A stretch of DNA of 64,000 bases from Lachnospiraceae bacterium (GTDB taxonomy: Bacteria > Bacillota > Clostridia > Lachnospirales > Lachnospiraceae): assembly GCA_017396555.1 (NCBI GenBank), contig JAFQLS010000022.1, forward strand, positions 1 to 64,000, read 5' to 3'. The translations under genes were made by a program, and so were the position numbers. The notes below the pieces were generated by a model. It was given only the letters and a program-made list of their open reading frames with translations. It searched no databases and was not told where the DNA came from. Below are positions 36,179-46,305 of this stretch, piece by piece (within the stretch, counting starts at the first letter, position 1; each line of letters opens with the position of its first letter).

Positions 36179-37285
36179 TTACTGTAAAGCAGATTTTTGA
36201 TTTTTTTCATATCTATACTTAGCAACCATAAGTTTTACCATACGAGTATAACTTACAACTCCCTCTTCCTGACCATTAGCTTTGAGGTACGTATCATTTA
36301 TATTTTCAGAAATATCAGAAATAGTCTCTCCAAACTCCGTTTCCTCTAATGAATCCCAATATTCACTATTTTCTATTAAATCTTCATTTACACTATAGGA
36401 TATCAATTCATCTGCTTTTTCCCACAAATCCAAATCAACCTCAAACAACTCATTATGACAAAGAATAAATGCAAGCATTGCTCCACTATATTTAAAATAA
36501 TCATTATCTGATTCCATACAGGCAAGATATGCTATAAAATTTGCTTCATCCTCTCTCATAAAACCATACATGTGTGCCATTTCATGGCAGGCATCGAACG
36601 GTATATTGTATGATGTCTGTGCAGTATTAACATTAGCTTCCATCGTAAACGGTGAAAAGACACCCGCAATACCTGTATATGACATTACCTCAGAGAAGAT
36701 AACTCCTTTAGGTTTTCCATAAACATCACTGAATACTGAATATTTTTTTCCCAGATTATCGTACGCCCTACGTGTTTCCTCTGCAATCTTTGAAAAATCC
36801 ATATCTTCATTCGCATATGACAATTCATTAACTTGATTCGCAAGCTCTACACACACTTCATATAATTCCTCAGCAGATATTTCCTCAACCTCTTCGTATC
36901 CAATATATTCACTAATCCCACGTCTATTATAATAAATACCGCAAAATAAAATAAAAATCGAAAACAACACAGCACCAACCGTGAGCATATTAAATAATGT
37001 ATTAAATAAAAACTTCTTTTTTTCCTTCTTCTTAATAATACTAATTATAAAATATATGATAATTACTATGCTGCCTGCTCCAACAAACCATATAAGAATC
37101 TCCGCAACTGAAAATGGAAATATTCCGGTAATCAGACTATAAATTCTGGCTATTTGAGGTATAATCAGATAATCTCTGTAGACATCAACAAATGTCGAGT
37201 TATTATCAGCTATAATCAATAAAATCAAACTAAATGGTGCACTTAGCATGCACCATAATCTTTTACTTTTTAGTATTTTCTTCAT
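36179..37285 (-). CDS. DUF3810 membrane protein with HExxH motif
   Basis: The protein of 368 residues has three N-terminal membrane helices (about residues 10-130), then an extracytoplasmic domain with HEMAH (in DACHEMAHMYGFMREDEANF), a zinc-metalloprotease-like HExxH plus a distal Glu. It therefore may be a membrane-bound peptidase; family activity is unproven. It follows the VanZ-VanY gene with a 23-bp overlap, so the pair may be coupled in envelope maintenance. Confidence 0.82.
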   Translation of the reverse strand: MKKILKSKRLWCMLSAPFSLILLIIADNNSTFVDVYRDYLIIPQIARIYSLITGIFPFSVAEILIWFVGAGSIVIIIYFIISIIKKKEKKKFLFNTLFNMLTVGAVLFSIFILFCGIYYNRRGISEYIGYEEVEEISAEELYEVCVELANQVNELSYANEDMDFSKIAEETRRAYDNLGKKYSVFSDVYGKPKGVIFSEVMSYTGIAGVFSPFTMEANVNTAQTSYNIPFDACHEMAHMYGFMREDEANFIAYLACMESDNDYFKYSGAMLAFILCHNELFEVDLDLWEKADELISYSVNEDLIENSEYWDSLEETEFGETISDISENINDTYLKANGQEEGVVSYTRMVKLMVAKYRYEKNQKSALQ

Positions 37286-38582
37286 TATCAATATATTTCA
37301 CCACATATTCTTCTAAAGTGTCTATTTTTTTCTTCTTCATATCCTTTGAAATATCTGTTCCGACATATGATATATGCCATGATTCATACATGTAACCCGT
37401 AATATCCTCGCTACCTTCCGGATATCTTAATATAAAACCATATTTATATGCATTTTCATATACCCATTTACCTGACTCACTCTCAGCAAACACATCTAAA
37501 TCGCTTGGATTGTCCGAAACATCCAGTGCCCTACCTGTACAATGCTCACTAAATCCACCTCTGGCACTATACTTATCTGCCGCCTCTTCTCCATCTCTTT
37601 TTGCAAATGTATTAAACAGACCTTTTTGATAGCTTACAGACCTGTATGAAGACACTATATGAAGCTGCAATCCTATTGCTTCCATATCTTCCTTCATTTT
37701 GTCAAATGCTGCTTTTGTATCAGGTGTAGCCTGAAACTCTCCGTATACAGTAACAAGTTCTTCCGGCTCAAAATCATCACTAACTCTATTATATTTGTTA
37801 AGAAGAAACGGTTCTTTTTCATTTTCCGGATAAGTATACACATCTGTATAAAAATCCTTATCCAGATTGGCCTCTACTCTCCAAATCACTTCATCTATAT
37901 CCATTTCGGGATGTAGCTTTGCATAAGCCTCATATCTTTCATAATTAGCTTCATCTGCATAGTAAATGTCACTATATTGCATAGTCTCTACAACTTCCTC
38001 ATCTTTAGATTCTTTTGGCTTAGAATCCAAAAATCTATATGTAGAATTGCCCACAATAAACATAAGCAGTATCATAAAAATTATAAAATCCGCTTCAAAA
38101 TGTATAAATGTATCTACTTTGATTTTTTTTCTTTTTTTAACAATAAATCCTCTTTTTACAGTCTGAAAAACTTCTCTATTGACAGCAAATACCACATATC
38201 CTGTCACTGCCCCTAACACACCTAATACAACATTAATAAATTCAATGCTGTCAAGCTTAATAAACTGTAATAATACTACACATAATGAAACCACTGCTGA
38301 AACAAACAAGGTAATTGGCAAAGACCTATATCTAACAAACAAAAGTGGTAAAAAAAATCCAAGCGGAATAAACAAAGTGTAACATACAAAACCATTCATT
38401 ATTCCTTCTGTCACATTATCTGATACATAAGCAAATACCGAGATTAAATATAATCCCATAGTAACTGTACCAATTTCATGTAGTAAAGTTGTATGAAGTA
38501 TATTAAATGAATACTTAAGATTCATATATAATCTTATTACAATAAGTAAAACAAAACCTATTAAAAAATAGTGCATTCCCAT
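37263..38582 (-). CDS. VanZ-VanY fusion: membrane D,D-carboxypeptidase
   Basis: The 439-residue protein joins a VanZ-like domain of five membrane helices (about 1-155) to a VanY-type D,D-carboxypeptidase. The second part carries SSYRSVSYQKGLF, SEHCTGRALDVS (zinc His/Asp motif SxHxxGxAxD) and ESWHISYVG (HxH-type zinc/catalytic residues). It would trim the terminal D-Ala of peptidoglycan stem peptides outside the membrane. An additional membrane helix lies before the enzyme. The fusion of the two Van functions in one chain is worth noting. Confidence 0.88.
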   Translation of the reverse strand: MGMHYFLIGFVLLIVIRLYMNLKYSFNILHTTLLHEIGTVTMGLYLISVFAYVSDNVTEGIMNGFVCYTLFIPLGFFLPLLFVRYRSLPITLFVSAVVSLCVVLLQFIKLDSIEFINVVLGVLGAVTGYVVFAVNREVFQTVKRGFIVKKRKKIKVDTFIHFEADFIIFMILLMFIVGNSTYRFLDSKPKESKDEEVVETMQYSDIYYADEANYERYEAYAKLHPEMDIDEVIWRVEANLDKDFYTDVYTYPENEKEPFLLNKYNRVSDDFEPEELVTVYGEFQATPDTKAAFDKMKEDMEAIGLQLHIVSSYRSVSYQKGLFNTFAKRDGEEAADKYSARGGFSEHCTGRALDVSDNPSDLDVFAESESGKWVYENAYKYGFILRYPEGSEDITGYMYESWHISYVGTDISKDMKKKKIDTLEEYVVKYIDNEENTKK

Positions 38583-38673
38583 ACCTCTTTTCGCTTTTGC
38601 AAATATATATCAAGTATACCACTTTTATAATCAAACATCAAGCAATGTAATTACTTGTATTTTATTGCCATTT

Positions 38674-38702
38674 TGTACAATATATGATATATTTGTACTA
38701 TA
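38674..38702 (+). promoter_or_regulatory. Promoter with inverted repeat of the EAL gene
   Basis: TTGTAC (38674-38679) and TACTAT (38697-38702) are spaced by 17 bp. GTACAA (38675-38680) and TTGTAC (38693-38698) form an inverted repeat with 12-bp spacing that coincides with both boxes, suggesting a regulator site. Confidence 0.5.
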
Positions 38703-38721
38703 TTATAGGGAGGTAAATTGT

Positions 38722-40638
38722 ATGTATTGGAACATAGACTTTGAATTATTCAGTTCGGTATTATTCTTTATTCTTATACTATCGTTTTATAGTAAGATAA
38801 GATTTCCAAATATTGCCAATCAGGTATATGGCTATTTACTAATTTCATCATTTGTAGCTTGTATAATCAACATAGCAAATTGTCTTATTTTAAACAATCT
38901 TACAATGGAATGGTTGATTTCAACCAATATTTTCACAATTATTTATTTGTTACTTACATGTGTTCTTACACCTATGCTTATCGTATATGTAATAACAGCT
39001 TTCAGTTTAAAATATACATATTCCAAATTAAGTATTGTTTTAATTTTTATTCCATATATGGTTGAATTTGTGGAAATAGTTGCATCTCCATTTAATGGAT
39101 TCGTTTTTACAATCACATTAGAAAATGGGTTGCAGTACCATAACGGAATGTTTTTTATATGCGCCATCAATAGTATATATTTAATAATATATCTGGCCAG
39201 TATTATATTTTTCAGAAAAAACATCCCATTTATAGTTAAGATTTCTATATGTCTTTATGTATTTTTATCTACACTTGGGTATTGGCTACAGTATTTTACT
39301 GATATAAGATGGTTGTTTTCAGGCTTTATAACCTCTATCAGTTTTCTGATTTTGTTTTTCTCAATCCATAATCCAACCATTATGATTGATGCTTCTTTAA
39401 ATATATTTAACAGAAGAGCCCTTACACAAATCCTTGATATTAACATAGAGAATAAAAAAGCTTTTCATGTAATCACATTATCTCTTGATAATTTCAAGTT
39501 AATCATTGATACATTTGGTGTAACAAACGCTGAGGGAATATTGAACAAAGTGTGTACATTTTTAAAGAAACTCTCTCCTAAAAAACGTTTATACAGATAT
39601 TCCAATGACTGTTTTACAATCATAATACCTCAGAGCGGAAGTTATCATAATATAATCCAAGAGATTGAAGGACGATTTGCAGATGTTTGGACATATAATG
39701 GAATTATATGTAAAATTACTGCTACAACAAGTATAATCACAAGTCCTGACTTTGCTTCAAACACAAAGGAAATTTATGATTTAATAGAATTTACATTATC
39801 AGAAATAAAAACTATGGACAAGGGTTCCATTATTTGCAGTGACTCATATCTAAAGACCAAAATGAATCGTCAAAAACGAATCGCTATTGCTTTAGCAAAT
39901 GCTATTGAAAATGGTACTTTTGAGATATATTACCAACCAATATATAATATAATTCAAAATAAATATACGGGTGCGGAAGCACTTATCAGATTATATGATT
40001 CAGAACTTGGAGCAATACCTCCCGAGGAATTTATTACTGTTGCTGAAAAGAATGGTACTATTGTTGAAATTGGTAAAATTGTTCTTGACAAGGTATGTCA
40101 CTTTATTTCAAAGGTTCATCCTGAACTACATGGATTTGAATTTATCTCTGTTAACTTATCGGTAGTACAATGTATGCAAAACGGAATAATCGATTTTTTG
40201 GAGGAAACACTTGAAAACTACCATGTATCAAAAAAACATATACATTTTGAAATAACCGAAACTTCAACAAGTAATTCTATGGCTTTGTTTTCCGACTTAT
40301 TAAACAAAATGTCTAGAAGAGGTTTTCACTTAACAATGGACGATTACGGAAGCGGATATTCCACACTTTCATATATAATGTATCTTCCATTCAACACAAT
40401 TAAGCTTGACAAAACACTCTTAGATGATGCCTGCAAAAATGACAGAAGCAAATGCATTATTGAATACACTATCAATATGCTTCATAAATTAAACGTAAAT
40501 ATTATCGCTGAAGGTATCGAAGATATTGAACAGGTCAATATGATGAAAAAAATGGGATGTAATTATATTCAAGGTTTCTACTATAGTCGTCCGTTAAATT
40601 CTGATGATTTTATAGAATTAATTAAAAACAATGAATAA
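38722..40638 (+). CDS. Membrane EAL phosphodiesterase with degenerate GGDEF
   Basis: The 638-residue protein has about seven N-terminal helices (a 7TM sensor, residues 5-225), a GGDEF domain in which the signature is replaced by YSNDC (about residue 310), and a complete EAL domain (ALIRL, N in VNLS, E in EITETS, DDYGSGYS, AEGIED, QGFYYS). The EAL residues look fit for cyclic di-GMP hydrolysis; the GGDEF part is at most regulatory. GGGAGG precedes the ATG at 38722; a longer frame begins at 38665 without support. This is one of the few plus-strand genes. Confidence 0.9.
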   Translation: MYWNIDFELFSSVLFFILILSFYSKIRFPNIANQVYGYLLISSFVACIINIANCLILNNLTMEWLISTNIFTIIYLLLTCVLTPMLIVYVITAFSLKYTYSKLSIVLIFIPYMVEFVEIVASPFNGFVFTITLENGLQYHNGMFFICAINSIYLIIYLASIIFFRKNIPFIVKISICLYVFLSTLGYWLQYFTDIRWLFSGFITSISFLILFFSIHNPTIMIDASLNIFNRRALTQILDINIENKKAFHVITLSLDNFKLIIDTFGVTNAEGILNKVCTFLKKLSPKKRLYRYSNDCFTIIIPQSGSYHNIIQEIEGRFADVWTYNGIICKITATTSIITSPDFASNTKEIYDLIEFTLSEIKTMDKGSIICSDSYLKTKMNRQKRIAIALANAIENGTFEIYYQPIYNIIQNKYTGAEALIRLYDSELGAIPPEEFITVAEKNGTIVEIGKIVLDKVCHFISKVHPELHGFEFISVNLSVVQCMQNGIIDFLEETLENYHVSKKHIHFEITETSTSNSMALFSDLLNKMSRRGFHLTMDDYGSGYSTLSYIMYLPFNTIKLDKTLLDDACKNDRSKCIIEYTINMLHKLNVNIIAEGIEDIEQVNMMKKMGCNYIQGFYYSRPLNSDDFIELIKNNE

Positions 40639-40647
40639 ATTAAAAAC

Positions 40648-40671
40648 GGGTTAGCTATTTTTAGCTAACCC
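40648..40671. terminator. Shared bidirectional terminator
   Basis: GGGTTAGCTA and TAGCTAACCC make a perfect 10-bp stem with a 4-nt loop, followed by ATTTTATTT on the plus strand and by TTTTTA on the minus strand. The stop codon of the convergent metallophosphoesterase lies in the stem. Confidence 0.85.
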
Positions 40672-41774
40672 ATTTTATTTGATATATGTTCTACTGTAAA
40701 AGTTCCATCATAATCAAGCTCTATAACTGTTCCACCTCTATGTCCTGATAAATTCTTCGCATACAGGAGACAATCAAGTGATTTCGAATAAGTAAGCCTG
40801 ATGCCCTTATATTCTATAGAAAAATCATTTAAGTGATCATGACCACAAAAAATTCCTTTTGTTCCACCGCACTCTAATAATACATCAAATATCCTTGAAG
40901 CATATTTTGAGTAACTAATTTTTTCTTCTGCATTACCTATAAAATATTTAACCTTATCGTTATTATTTTTGTATAGCTTCCAAGCTTTGCTATATTCCTT
41001 TAACGGTATATGTGTGAACAAAAGAGAATTATTATTACCATTTTCCTCTTCTTTTAATTTATTCATCTGTGTTTCATACCATTCAACCTGATCGTCATGA
41101 ATACAATCATATCCTCCCTTACCCATCGCCTCCGGATAAGAATTAGAATCAATCATAATCATCGCATTATTAAGTGTTCCATCATCATTCCTAATTTTAA
41201 CAATATGATTACTCTCACCTGTAACCTCCGGATTGGGATCAGTAAGAAGACAATGCCTTTGGTTCATAAAAAATTCTTTCACTTCACTTCTAGTATGAGT
41301 TGCAAAATATTCTGCATCATGATTACCAAATGTAACCGTATACCACACATCTAACTTTTCCATAAGCTTTGCGATGATTCTCATACTATTCAAATTATTC
41401 ATATTAAATGTGGTCTTAGGTCTTGAGTATACCAAATCACCTGTAATAACAACCAAATCCGGCTGCGTTTTATGAACCAGCTCTGATATAGTATCAATTG
41501 CAAATTGATCCTCATTAACACTGAGCCAGCCTCCGCCTATATGCATATCAGACAATTGAAGTATCTTAAAGGTATCATATTTATCCTTAATCAATGCATA
41601 GCTTCCATCATCTTCATATTCACATCTAGGTTTAGTCTTTCTTAATGGTTTTATTTTCTTTTCAATATATCTTATATTTCTTTTGGTTCCATAATTAACA
41701 TCATAAAAAACCTTCAAGCCTGCAAGAGAAGCAACTGCTACACTTCCTGCTATTATTTTTGTTCCAGTCTTCAT
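40665..41774 (-). CDS. Metallophosphoesterase
   Basis: The 369-residue protein has one N-terminal membrane anchor (about residues 5-22) and a calcineurin-like domain with all metal motifs: SDMHIGGG, VITGDLVY, FGNHDAEY, LFTHIP and FCGHDHLND. The family includes phosphodiesterases and UDP-diacylglucosamine pyrophosphohydrolase-like enzymes; the substrate is not clear. It is probably bound to the outer face of the membrane. It converges with the EAL gene. Confidence 0.87.
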   Translation of the reverse strand: MKTGTKIIAGSVAVASLAGLKVFYDVNYGTKRNIRYIEKKIKPLRKTKPRCEYEDDGSYALIKDKYDTFKILQLSDMHIGGGWLSVNEDQFAIDTISELVHKTQPDLVVITGDLVYSRPKTTFNMNNLNSMRIIAKLMEKLDVWYTVTFGNHDAEYFATHTRSEVKEFFMNQRHCLLTDPNPEVTGESNHIVKIRNDDGTLNNAMIMIDSNSYPEAMGKGGYDCIHDDQVEWYETQMNKLKEEENGNNNSLLFTHIPLKEYSKAWKLYKNNNDKVKYFIGNAEEKISYSKYASRIFDVLLECGGTKGIFCGHDHLNDFSIEYKGIRLTYSKSLDCLLYAKNLSGHRGGTVIELDYDGTFTVEHISNKMG

Positions 41775-41834
41775 ATGTAATCATTCCTTTTAATTATTTT
41801 CTCTTTTTATTTCTATCACATTTTAAGACCATTT

Positions 41835-42452
41835 TCAAGTAGCAATACCTAAAGAAACTTTAGCAAGCTTATCTGCAAGCTCATTATATTTATCACCCGA
41901 ATGCCCCTTAACCTTAATAAATTCAATATTTATTTTATTTTTTATCGAATCAAAATATTCCTTATATTCTATCGTACCCTTCTTATTTGTTTTCCATTCT
42001 CCAAGACACCATTTTGCAATTCCTTCATAATCATGATAAATAATTAATTTCTCGCATTTTTTCTCTATGGCAAATTCCATTGCCACTCTGGAGCCAATTA
42101 TTTCTCCTGCTACATTTCTCATAGAAATCATATAATCCTGTGAGCCTTTCCCTGACAAATGAATTTCTTCGCCATTACAGAACACGACTGCTCCGTAACC
42201 GTATTCGTTAGTCTCAACCGAAAAGCTTCCATCTACATATGCTACAACGGTTCCTTTAGGAATCTCCAAAAAATTATCCGCCTTAACAGATACAGATGCA
42301 TCCATATTAATGAATGCATCTGCCTCTTCTATACTGGCAAATCCTTTATATACTGCTCCTTTATATCCTTCAACCTGAGCCTTACAGTCGTCCCATGTAT
42401 AATATATTCCGGGTGTCTTTCCTATTTTTACAGCATAATATTTTTTAGCCAT
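41835..42452 (-). CDS. rnhA: Ribonuclease H with viroplasmin-like domain
   Basis: The 205-residue protein joins an N-terminal viroplasmin/hybrid-binding domain (KYYAVKIGKTPGIYYTWDDC, 1-50) to RNase HI (70-203). Active-site acidic residues are in AYVDGSF, the Glu of VAGEIIG, IYHDYEG and the last Asp in NELADKLA. It removes RNA from RNA-DNA hybrids, and in Clostridia often takes this two-domain form. It is the last gene of the pheST operon side, 18 bp downstream of pheT. Confidence 0.93.
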   Translation of the reverse strand: MAKKYYAVKIGKTPGIYYTWDDCKAQVEGYKGAVYKGFASIEEADAFINMDASVSVKADNFLEIPKGTVVAYVDGSFSVETNEYGYGAVVFCNGEEIHLSGKGSQDYMISMRNVAGEIIGSRVAMEFAIEKKCEKLIIYHDYEGIAKWCLGEWKTNKKGTIEYKEYFDSIKNKINIEFIKVKGHSGDKYNELADKLAKVSLGIAT

Positions 42453-42469
42453 TATTTAACCTCTTTAAT

Positions 42470-44833
42470 TTACATCTGCTTTAAATTAACTCCATCCGCC
42501 TTCAAAGTTTCAATTATAGAATCAACTACTTCCATAACCTCTTCTCTTGTTAATGTTCTGTCTTTCTGTGAGAAAATAATTCTTACAGTAATTGATTTAC
42601 CATTTTCATCCTCATAGGTATCAGTAACAAATACTTTCTTGATTAATTCTGAATTTGCTGCATTAATTGCATTTCCAATCACTTCGTATTTATCTGCAAC
42701 AAATGACAAATCCACCTCCATTGATGGATATTTAGATGGCTCATCGTATGTTATACCAGCATTTTCAATATTAGTTAATGAATTAATATCGATTTCAGCA
42801 AACACAACTGCTGCCTTCTTGTCAATTTTCTTAGATACAATCGGATGTGCAACGCCAATTTCACCAATAACCTTACCATCACAAATAATCTTATTAAGGT
42901 TCTTTGGATGCTCATAAGAATGAGTTGCTTCCAGCTTCTCAAATGTTAAGCCCTTATGTCTTATATCTTCAACCATAACTGCTATAATATCTCTTAATTC
43001 AAAATAAAGCTTTTCTAATGACTTAGTCTTACTAAATAATGTAATTGCAAGCTTTTTATCTTCCTTACACATATTTTTTTCATCAAGACCATCAATTACA
43101 TGACCAATCTCAAACACACCAAAGTCTGTAGCGAATCCTGTGTTATTCTTAACCTGACATAACTGTGTAGGTATAATTGACTTACGAATTGTCTCAATAT
43201 TAGGGTTTGTAGAATTAAGGAGCTTAATATTATCCTCAACCTCAATACCTAACTTCTTAAACTCATCTGTATAAGCCCAAATATATGAATGTAATTCGTG
43301 TAACGAAAATCTCTTTACAAGAAGGTCTTTAACCTTTTCCTCAACAGTTTTTTCTGCTGCTACTCTTACAGGATAGAATGGTGCAACTGTTGTATGCACG
43401 TCAAAATTATCATAGCCGTAAATACGTGTGATTTCTTCAATTATATCAGCCTTAATAGTAACATCCTTAGTTGCTCTCCAGCTTGGAACCAAAACCTTGA
43501 AGTTATTATCATTTAATTCAACCTCAAAACCAAGAGCTGTTAACGTATTAACTATTGTATCATTTGAAATTTCGATACCTGTATAACGGTCTACAAAGCT
43601 CTTTTCAAATTCTAATGTTACCTCCGGATAAGTAAATGCTCTTTCATCTGTAAGAGACGAAATAACCTCTGCCTCGCTATCCACATCCAATAAAAGCTTA
43701 ATAAATCTTTCTATAGCCGTAACAGTCATTTCAGGGTCCAGACTCTTTTCATAACGTGCTGAAGCATCTGTACGATGAGCAAGACGAACTGTTGACTTTC
43801 TAACTGATGATGCATCAAATGTAGCTGACTCCAATGTAAGTTCTGTTGTATCCTCTACTATTTCTGAATCAAGACCACCCATAATGCCGGCAATGGCCAC
43901 AGGAATGTCTCCATTACATATCATAAGTGTATTCTCATCAATATTTCTCTCTACACCATCCAATGTCTCAAATACAAATGGTTTGTCAAATTTCTTAATA
44001 CGAATCTTCTCAACCTTCCTTGAATCAAAGGCATGCATAGGCTGACCCATTTCTAACATAATATAATTAGTTATATCTGCAAGAAGATTAATTCCTCTCA
44101 TTCCACAATAATAAAGACGAATTCTCATATTTACAGGACTTACATTTTTCTTAATGTTAGCAACCTTAAGACATGAATATCTGTAACATAATGGATCCTC
44201 AATCTTCATATCAATCTTAGGAAGATTATCATACTTAGACAAATCCACTCTCTCTAATTCCTTTAACGGACGCCCTGCTAATGTAGCAATTTCACGTGCA
44301 ATACCATAATGACCCCAAAGGTCAGGTCTGTTAGTAAGTGATTTATTATCAACCTCAAAGATAATATCATCTATATCATATATTTCTTTCAAATCAGTAC
44401 CATTTGCAACATCCTCTGTGATATCCATAATACCTGAATTGTCATCACTAATACCAATTTCCTTTTCAGAACAGCACATACCATGTGATGTATATCCTGC
44501 CAATGCTCTCGGAGCTATAGTTATATCACCAATTCTGGCTCCAAGCTTAGCAAATGCTGTTTTCATTCCAACTCTTACATTCGGTGCACCACATACAACA
44601 TCTACTAACTCTGCTTCACCGCAATCAATTTTAAGAAGGTGTAATTTCTTTGACTCAGGATGATTTTCAACCGACTTGATTTCACCCACAACAATTCCTT
44701 CTATATCTTTTCCTTTATAAAAAATCTCATTTTCAACCTCAGCAGTAGATAACGAAAACTGATGAATCAGTGCATCCTTATCTAATCCTGTTAAATCTAC
44801 AAAGTCCGAAATCCAATTTAATGATATAAACAT
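42470..44833 (-). CDS. pheT: Phenylalanyl-tRNA synthetase beta chain
   Basis: The 787-residue subunit is normal in length. It shows the N-terminal tRNA-binding OB fold (GKDIEGIVVGEIKSVENHPESKKL), B3/B4 editing domain, B5 domain and the C-terminal anticodon-binding domain (FDX-ACB, about 695-787). It forms the alpha2-beta2 enzyme with PheS, whose gene lies 17 bp upstream. Expression is governed by the upstream Phe T-box. Confidence 0.96.
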   Translation of the reverse strand: MFISLNWISDFVDLTGLDKDALIHQFSLSTAEVENEIFYKGKDIEGIVVGEIKSVENHPESKKLHLLKIDCGEAELVDVVCGAPNVRVGMKTAFAKLGARIGDITIAPRALAGYTSHGMCCSEKEIGISDDNSGIMDITEDVANGTDLKEIYDIDDIIFEVDNKSLTNRPDLWGHYGIAREIATLAGRPLKELERVDLSKYDNLPKIDMKIEDPLCYRYSCLKVANIKKNVSPVNMRIRLYYCGMRGINLLADITNYIMLEMGQPMHAFDSRKVEKIRIKKFDKPFVFETLDGVERNIDENTLMICNGDIPVAIAGIMGGLDSEIVEDTTELTLESATFDASSVRKSTVRLAHRTDASARYEKSLDPEMTVTAIERFIKLLLDVDSEAEVISSLTDERAFTYPEVTLEFEKSFVDRYTGIEISNDTIVNTLTALGFEVELNDNNFKVLVPSWRATKDVTIKADIIEEITRIYGYDNFDVHTTVAPFYPVRVAAEKTVEEKVKDLLVKRFSLHELHSYIWAYTDEFKKLGIEVEDNIKLLNSTNPNIETIRKSIIPTQLCQVKNNTGFATDFGVFEIGHVIDGLDEKNMCKEDKKLAITLFSKTKSLEKLYFELRDIIAVMVEDIRHKGLTFEKLEATHSYEHPKNLNKIICDGKVIGEIGVAHPIVSKKIDKKAAVVFAEIDINSLTNIENAGITYDEPSKYPSMEVDLSFVADKYEVIGNAINAANSELIKKVFVTDTYEDENGKSITVRIIFSQKDRTLTREEVMEVVDSIIETLKADGVNLKQM

Positions 44834-44850
44834 TTTACCAATCTCCTTTC

Positions 44851-45903
44851 CTATTCATCATCTGTGAACTGACTCATACTGTCTAAGCTGCCGGAATTCA
44901 AATCACGGATATCTTTGATACTGTATTTCATCATTGCAAGTCTTGTAAGACCAAGTCCAAAGGCAAATCCTGTATATTCCTCCGGATCAATTCCTCCTGC
45001 CTTTAATACTTCCGGATGAATCATACCACAAGGACATAACTCTAACCATCCACTGTGTTTACACGAAGGACATCCTTCTCCTCCACAGATTTCACAGTTA
45101 ATATCAAGCTCAAATCCGGGTTCCACGAACGGGAAGAATCCAGGACGAAGTCTGACCTTGATATCTCTGTTAAATACTTCTGAAAGCATTGTCTTCATAA
45201 AGTAAATAAGATTAGAAATTGATATATTCTTATCAACCATTACACCTTCCATCTGGAAAAATGTATTCTCATGACAAGCATCTGTTGCTTCATTTCTAAA
45301 GCATCTTCCCGGGAAAATAGCCTTGATTGGCACACCCTTTTCAATTAAATCCTTGCCATATTTCTTATAAATAGCATTCTGAGCTGCTGATGTATGAGAC
45401 TTAAGAAGCTGACCATTTTCAAGATAATAGGTATCCTGCATATCTCTTGCCGGATGATACTTAGGAATATTTAATGCTTCAAAGCACTCATAATCTGTTA
45501 CAACCTCGCTATAATCTTCTACTGTAAATCCCATAGACTTAAATACATTCTCACACTGACGCTGAACAAGAGTTATTGGATGATACGAACCACGCTCAAG
45601 CACTGGTGGTATAGAAATATCTATATCCGGTGTTGAATTAATTTCCTCTTCTAATTCTAATCGTGCAAGCTCTTCCTTCTTAGCTGCCAGCTTATCTGCA
45701 ACTTCATTCTTTAATACATTTACTTCCTGACCAAGAGTTCTTCTCTCTTCGTCAGAAATCTTGCCCATATCCTTTAAAATAGCTGTAATACTACCCTTCT
45801 TGCCAAGATATCCAACTCTCATATTTTCAAGTTCTGCTGCATCCTTGACATTTTGAAGTTCTGCTTCGAATTGTTTTCTTAATTCAGAAATTTTCTCATT
45901 CAT
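44851..45903 (-). CDS. pheS: Phenylalanyl-tRNA synthetase alpha chain
   Basis: The catalytic class II subunit, 350 residues. An N-terminal coiled coil (1-85), motif 2 with FRNEATDACHENTFFQMEG, a Cys-rich insertion (CEICGGEGCPSCKHSGWLE) usual in Firmicutes, and motif 3 (AFGLGLTRLAMMKY) are all present. The gene follows a T-box leader and terminator, and lies just upstream of pheT. Confidence 0.97.
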   Translation of the reverse strand: MNEKISELRKQFEAELQNVKDAAELENMRVGYLGKKGSITAILKDMGKISDEERRTLGQEVNVLKNEVADKLAAKKEELARLELEEEINSTPDIDISIPPVLERGSYHPITLVQRQCENVFKSMGFTVEDYSEVVTDYECFEALNIPKYHPARDMQDTYYLENGQLLKSHTSAAQNAIYKKYGKDLIEKGVPIKAIFPGRCFRNEATDACHENTFFQMEGVMVDKNISISNLIYFMKTMLSEVFNRDIKVRLRPGFFPFVEPGFELDINCEICGGEGCPSCKHSGWLELCPCGMIHPEVLKAGGIDPEEYTGFAFGLGLTRLAMMKYSIKDIRDLNSGSLDSMSQFTDDE

Positions 45904-45934
45904 GATAATCCTCCTAGATTTGTTCTTATAAATT

Positions 45935-46189
45935 AAAAAAACCCATATTCTTACGAATATGAGACGAATAAAACCGCGGTACCACTCAACTTCCTGTGCA
46001 CAAACACAAGCCCTCTATACTTAACGCGTATTAACGTCATTCCCTACTATATCGTTCAGGAAAGCAACTCCGGTGAGAAATTCATATATATAATTTTAAC
46101 TGAGGACAGCTTCCAGCCGATGACCATCCCTCTCTGACAGTAACTATATAACTACTAGCACCTTCACGGTCTTTAAAATATAACATCTG
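45935..46189 (-). ncRNA. T-box riboswitch, phenylalanine
   Basis: A T-box leader before pheS. The minus strand has stem I (AGAGAGGGATGG ... GCTGGAAGCTG), a possible specifier region GAATTTCTCACC (TTC, phenylalanine), the invariant T-box GGTACCGCGGTT (about 45973-45985), and a terminator with CATATTC/GAATATG stem (45944-45961) and T7 tail. Uncharged tRNA-Phe should stabilise the antiterminator and let transcription run into pheST. Confidence 0.92.
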
Positions 46190-46195
46190 TGGCTA

Positions 46196-46224
46196 ATCTT
46201 ACCACAATATGTTTCATATGTCAA
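46196..46224 (-). promoter_or_regulatory. Sigma-A promoter of the T-box/pheST operon
   Basis: TTGACA (46219-46224) and TAAGAT (46196-46201) on the minus strand are 17 bp apart. The start would be near 46189. Confidence 0.75.
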
Positions 46225-46243
46225 ATTATAAGGTATTTTTTAT

Positions 46244-46272
46244 TTGTAGAGTAACTAATAAAATGATATAAT
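46244..46272 (+). promoter_or_regulatory. Sigma-A promoter of yihY
   Basis: TTGTAG (46244-46249) and TATAAT (46267-46272) are separated by 17 bp, 34 bp upstream of the start codon. It is divergent from the pheST promoter. Confidence 0.75.
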
Positions 46273-46305
46273 AATGCATATCATAAAACAAAAAGAGGAT
46301 TATAT

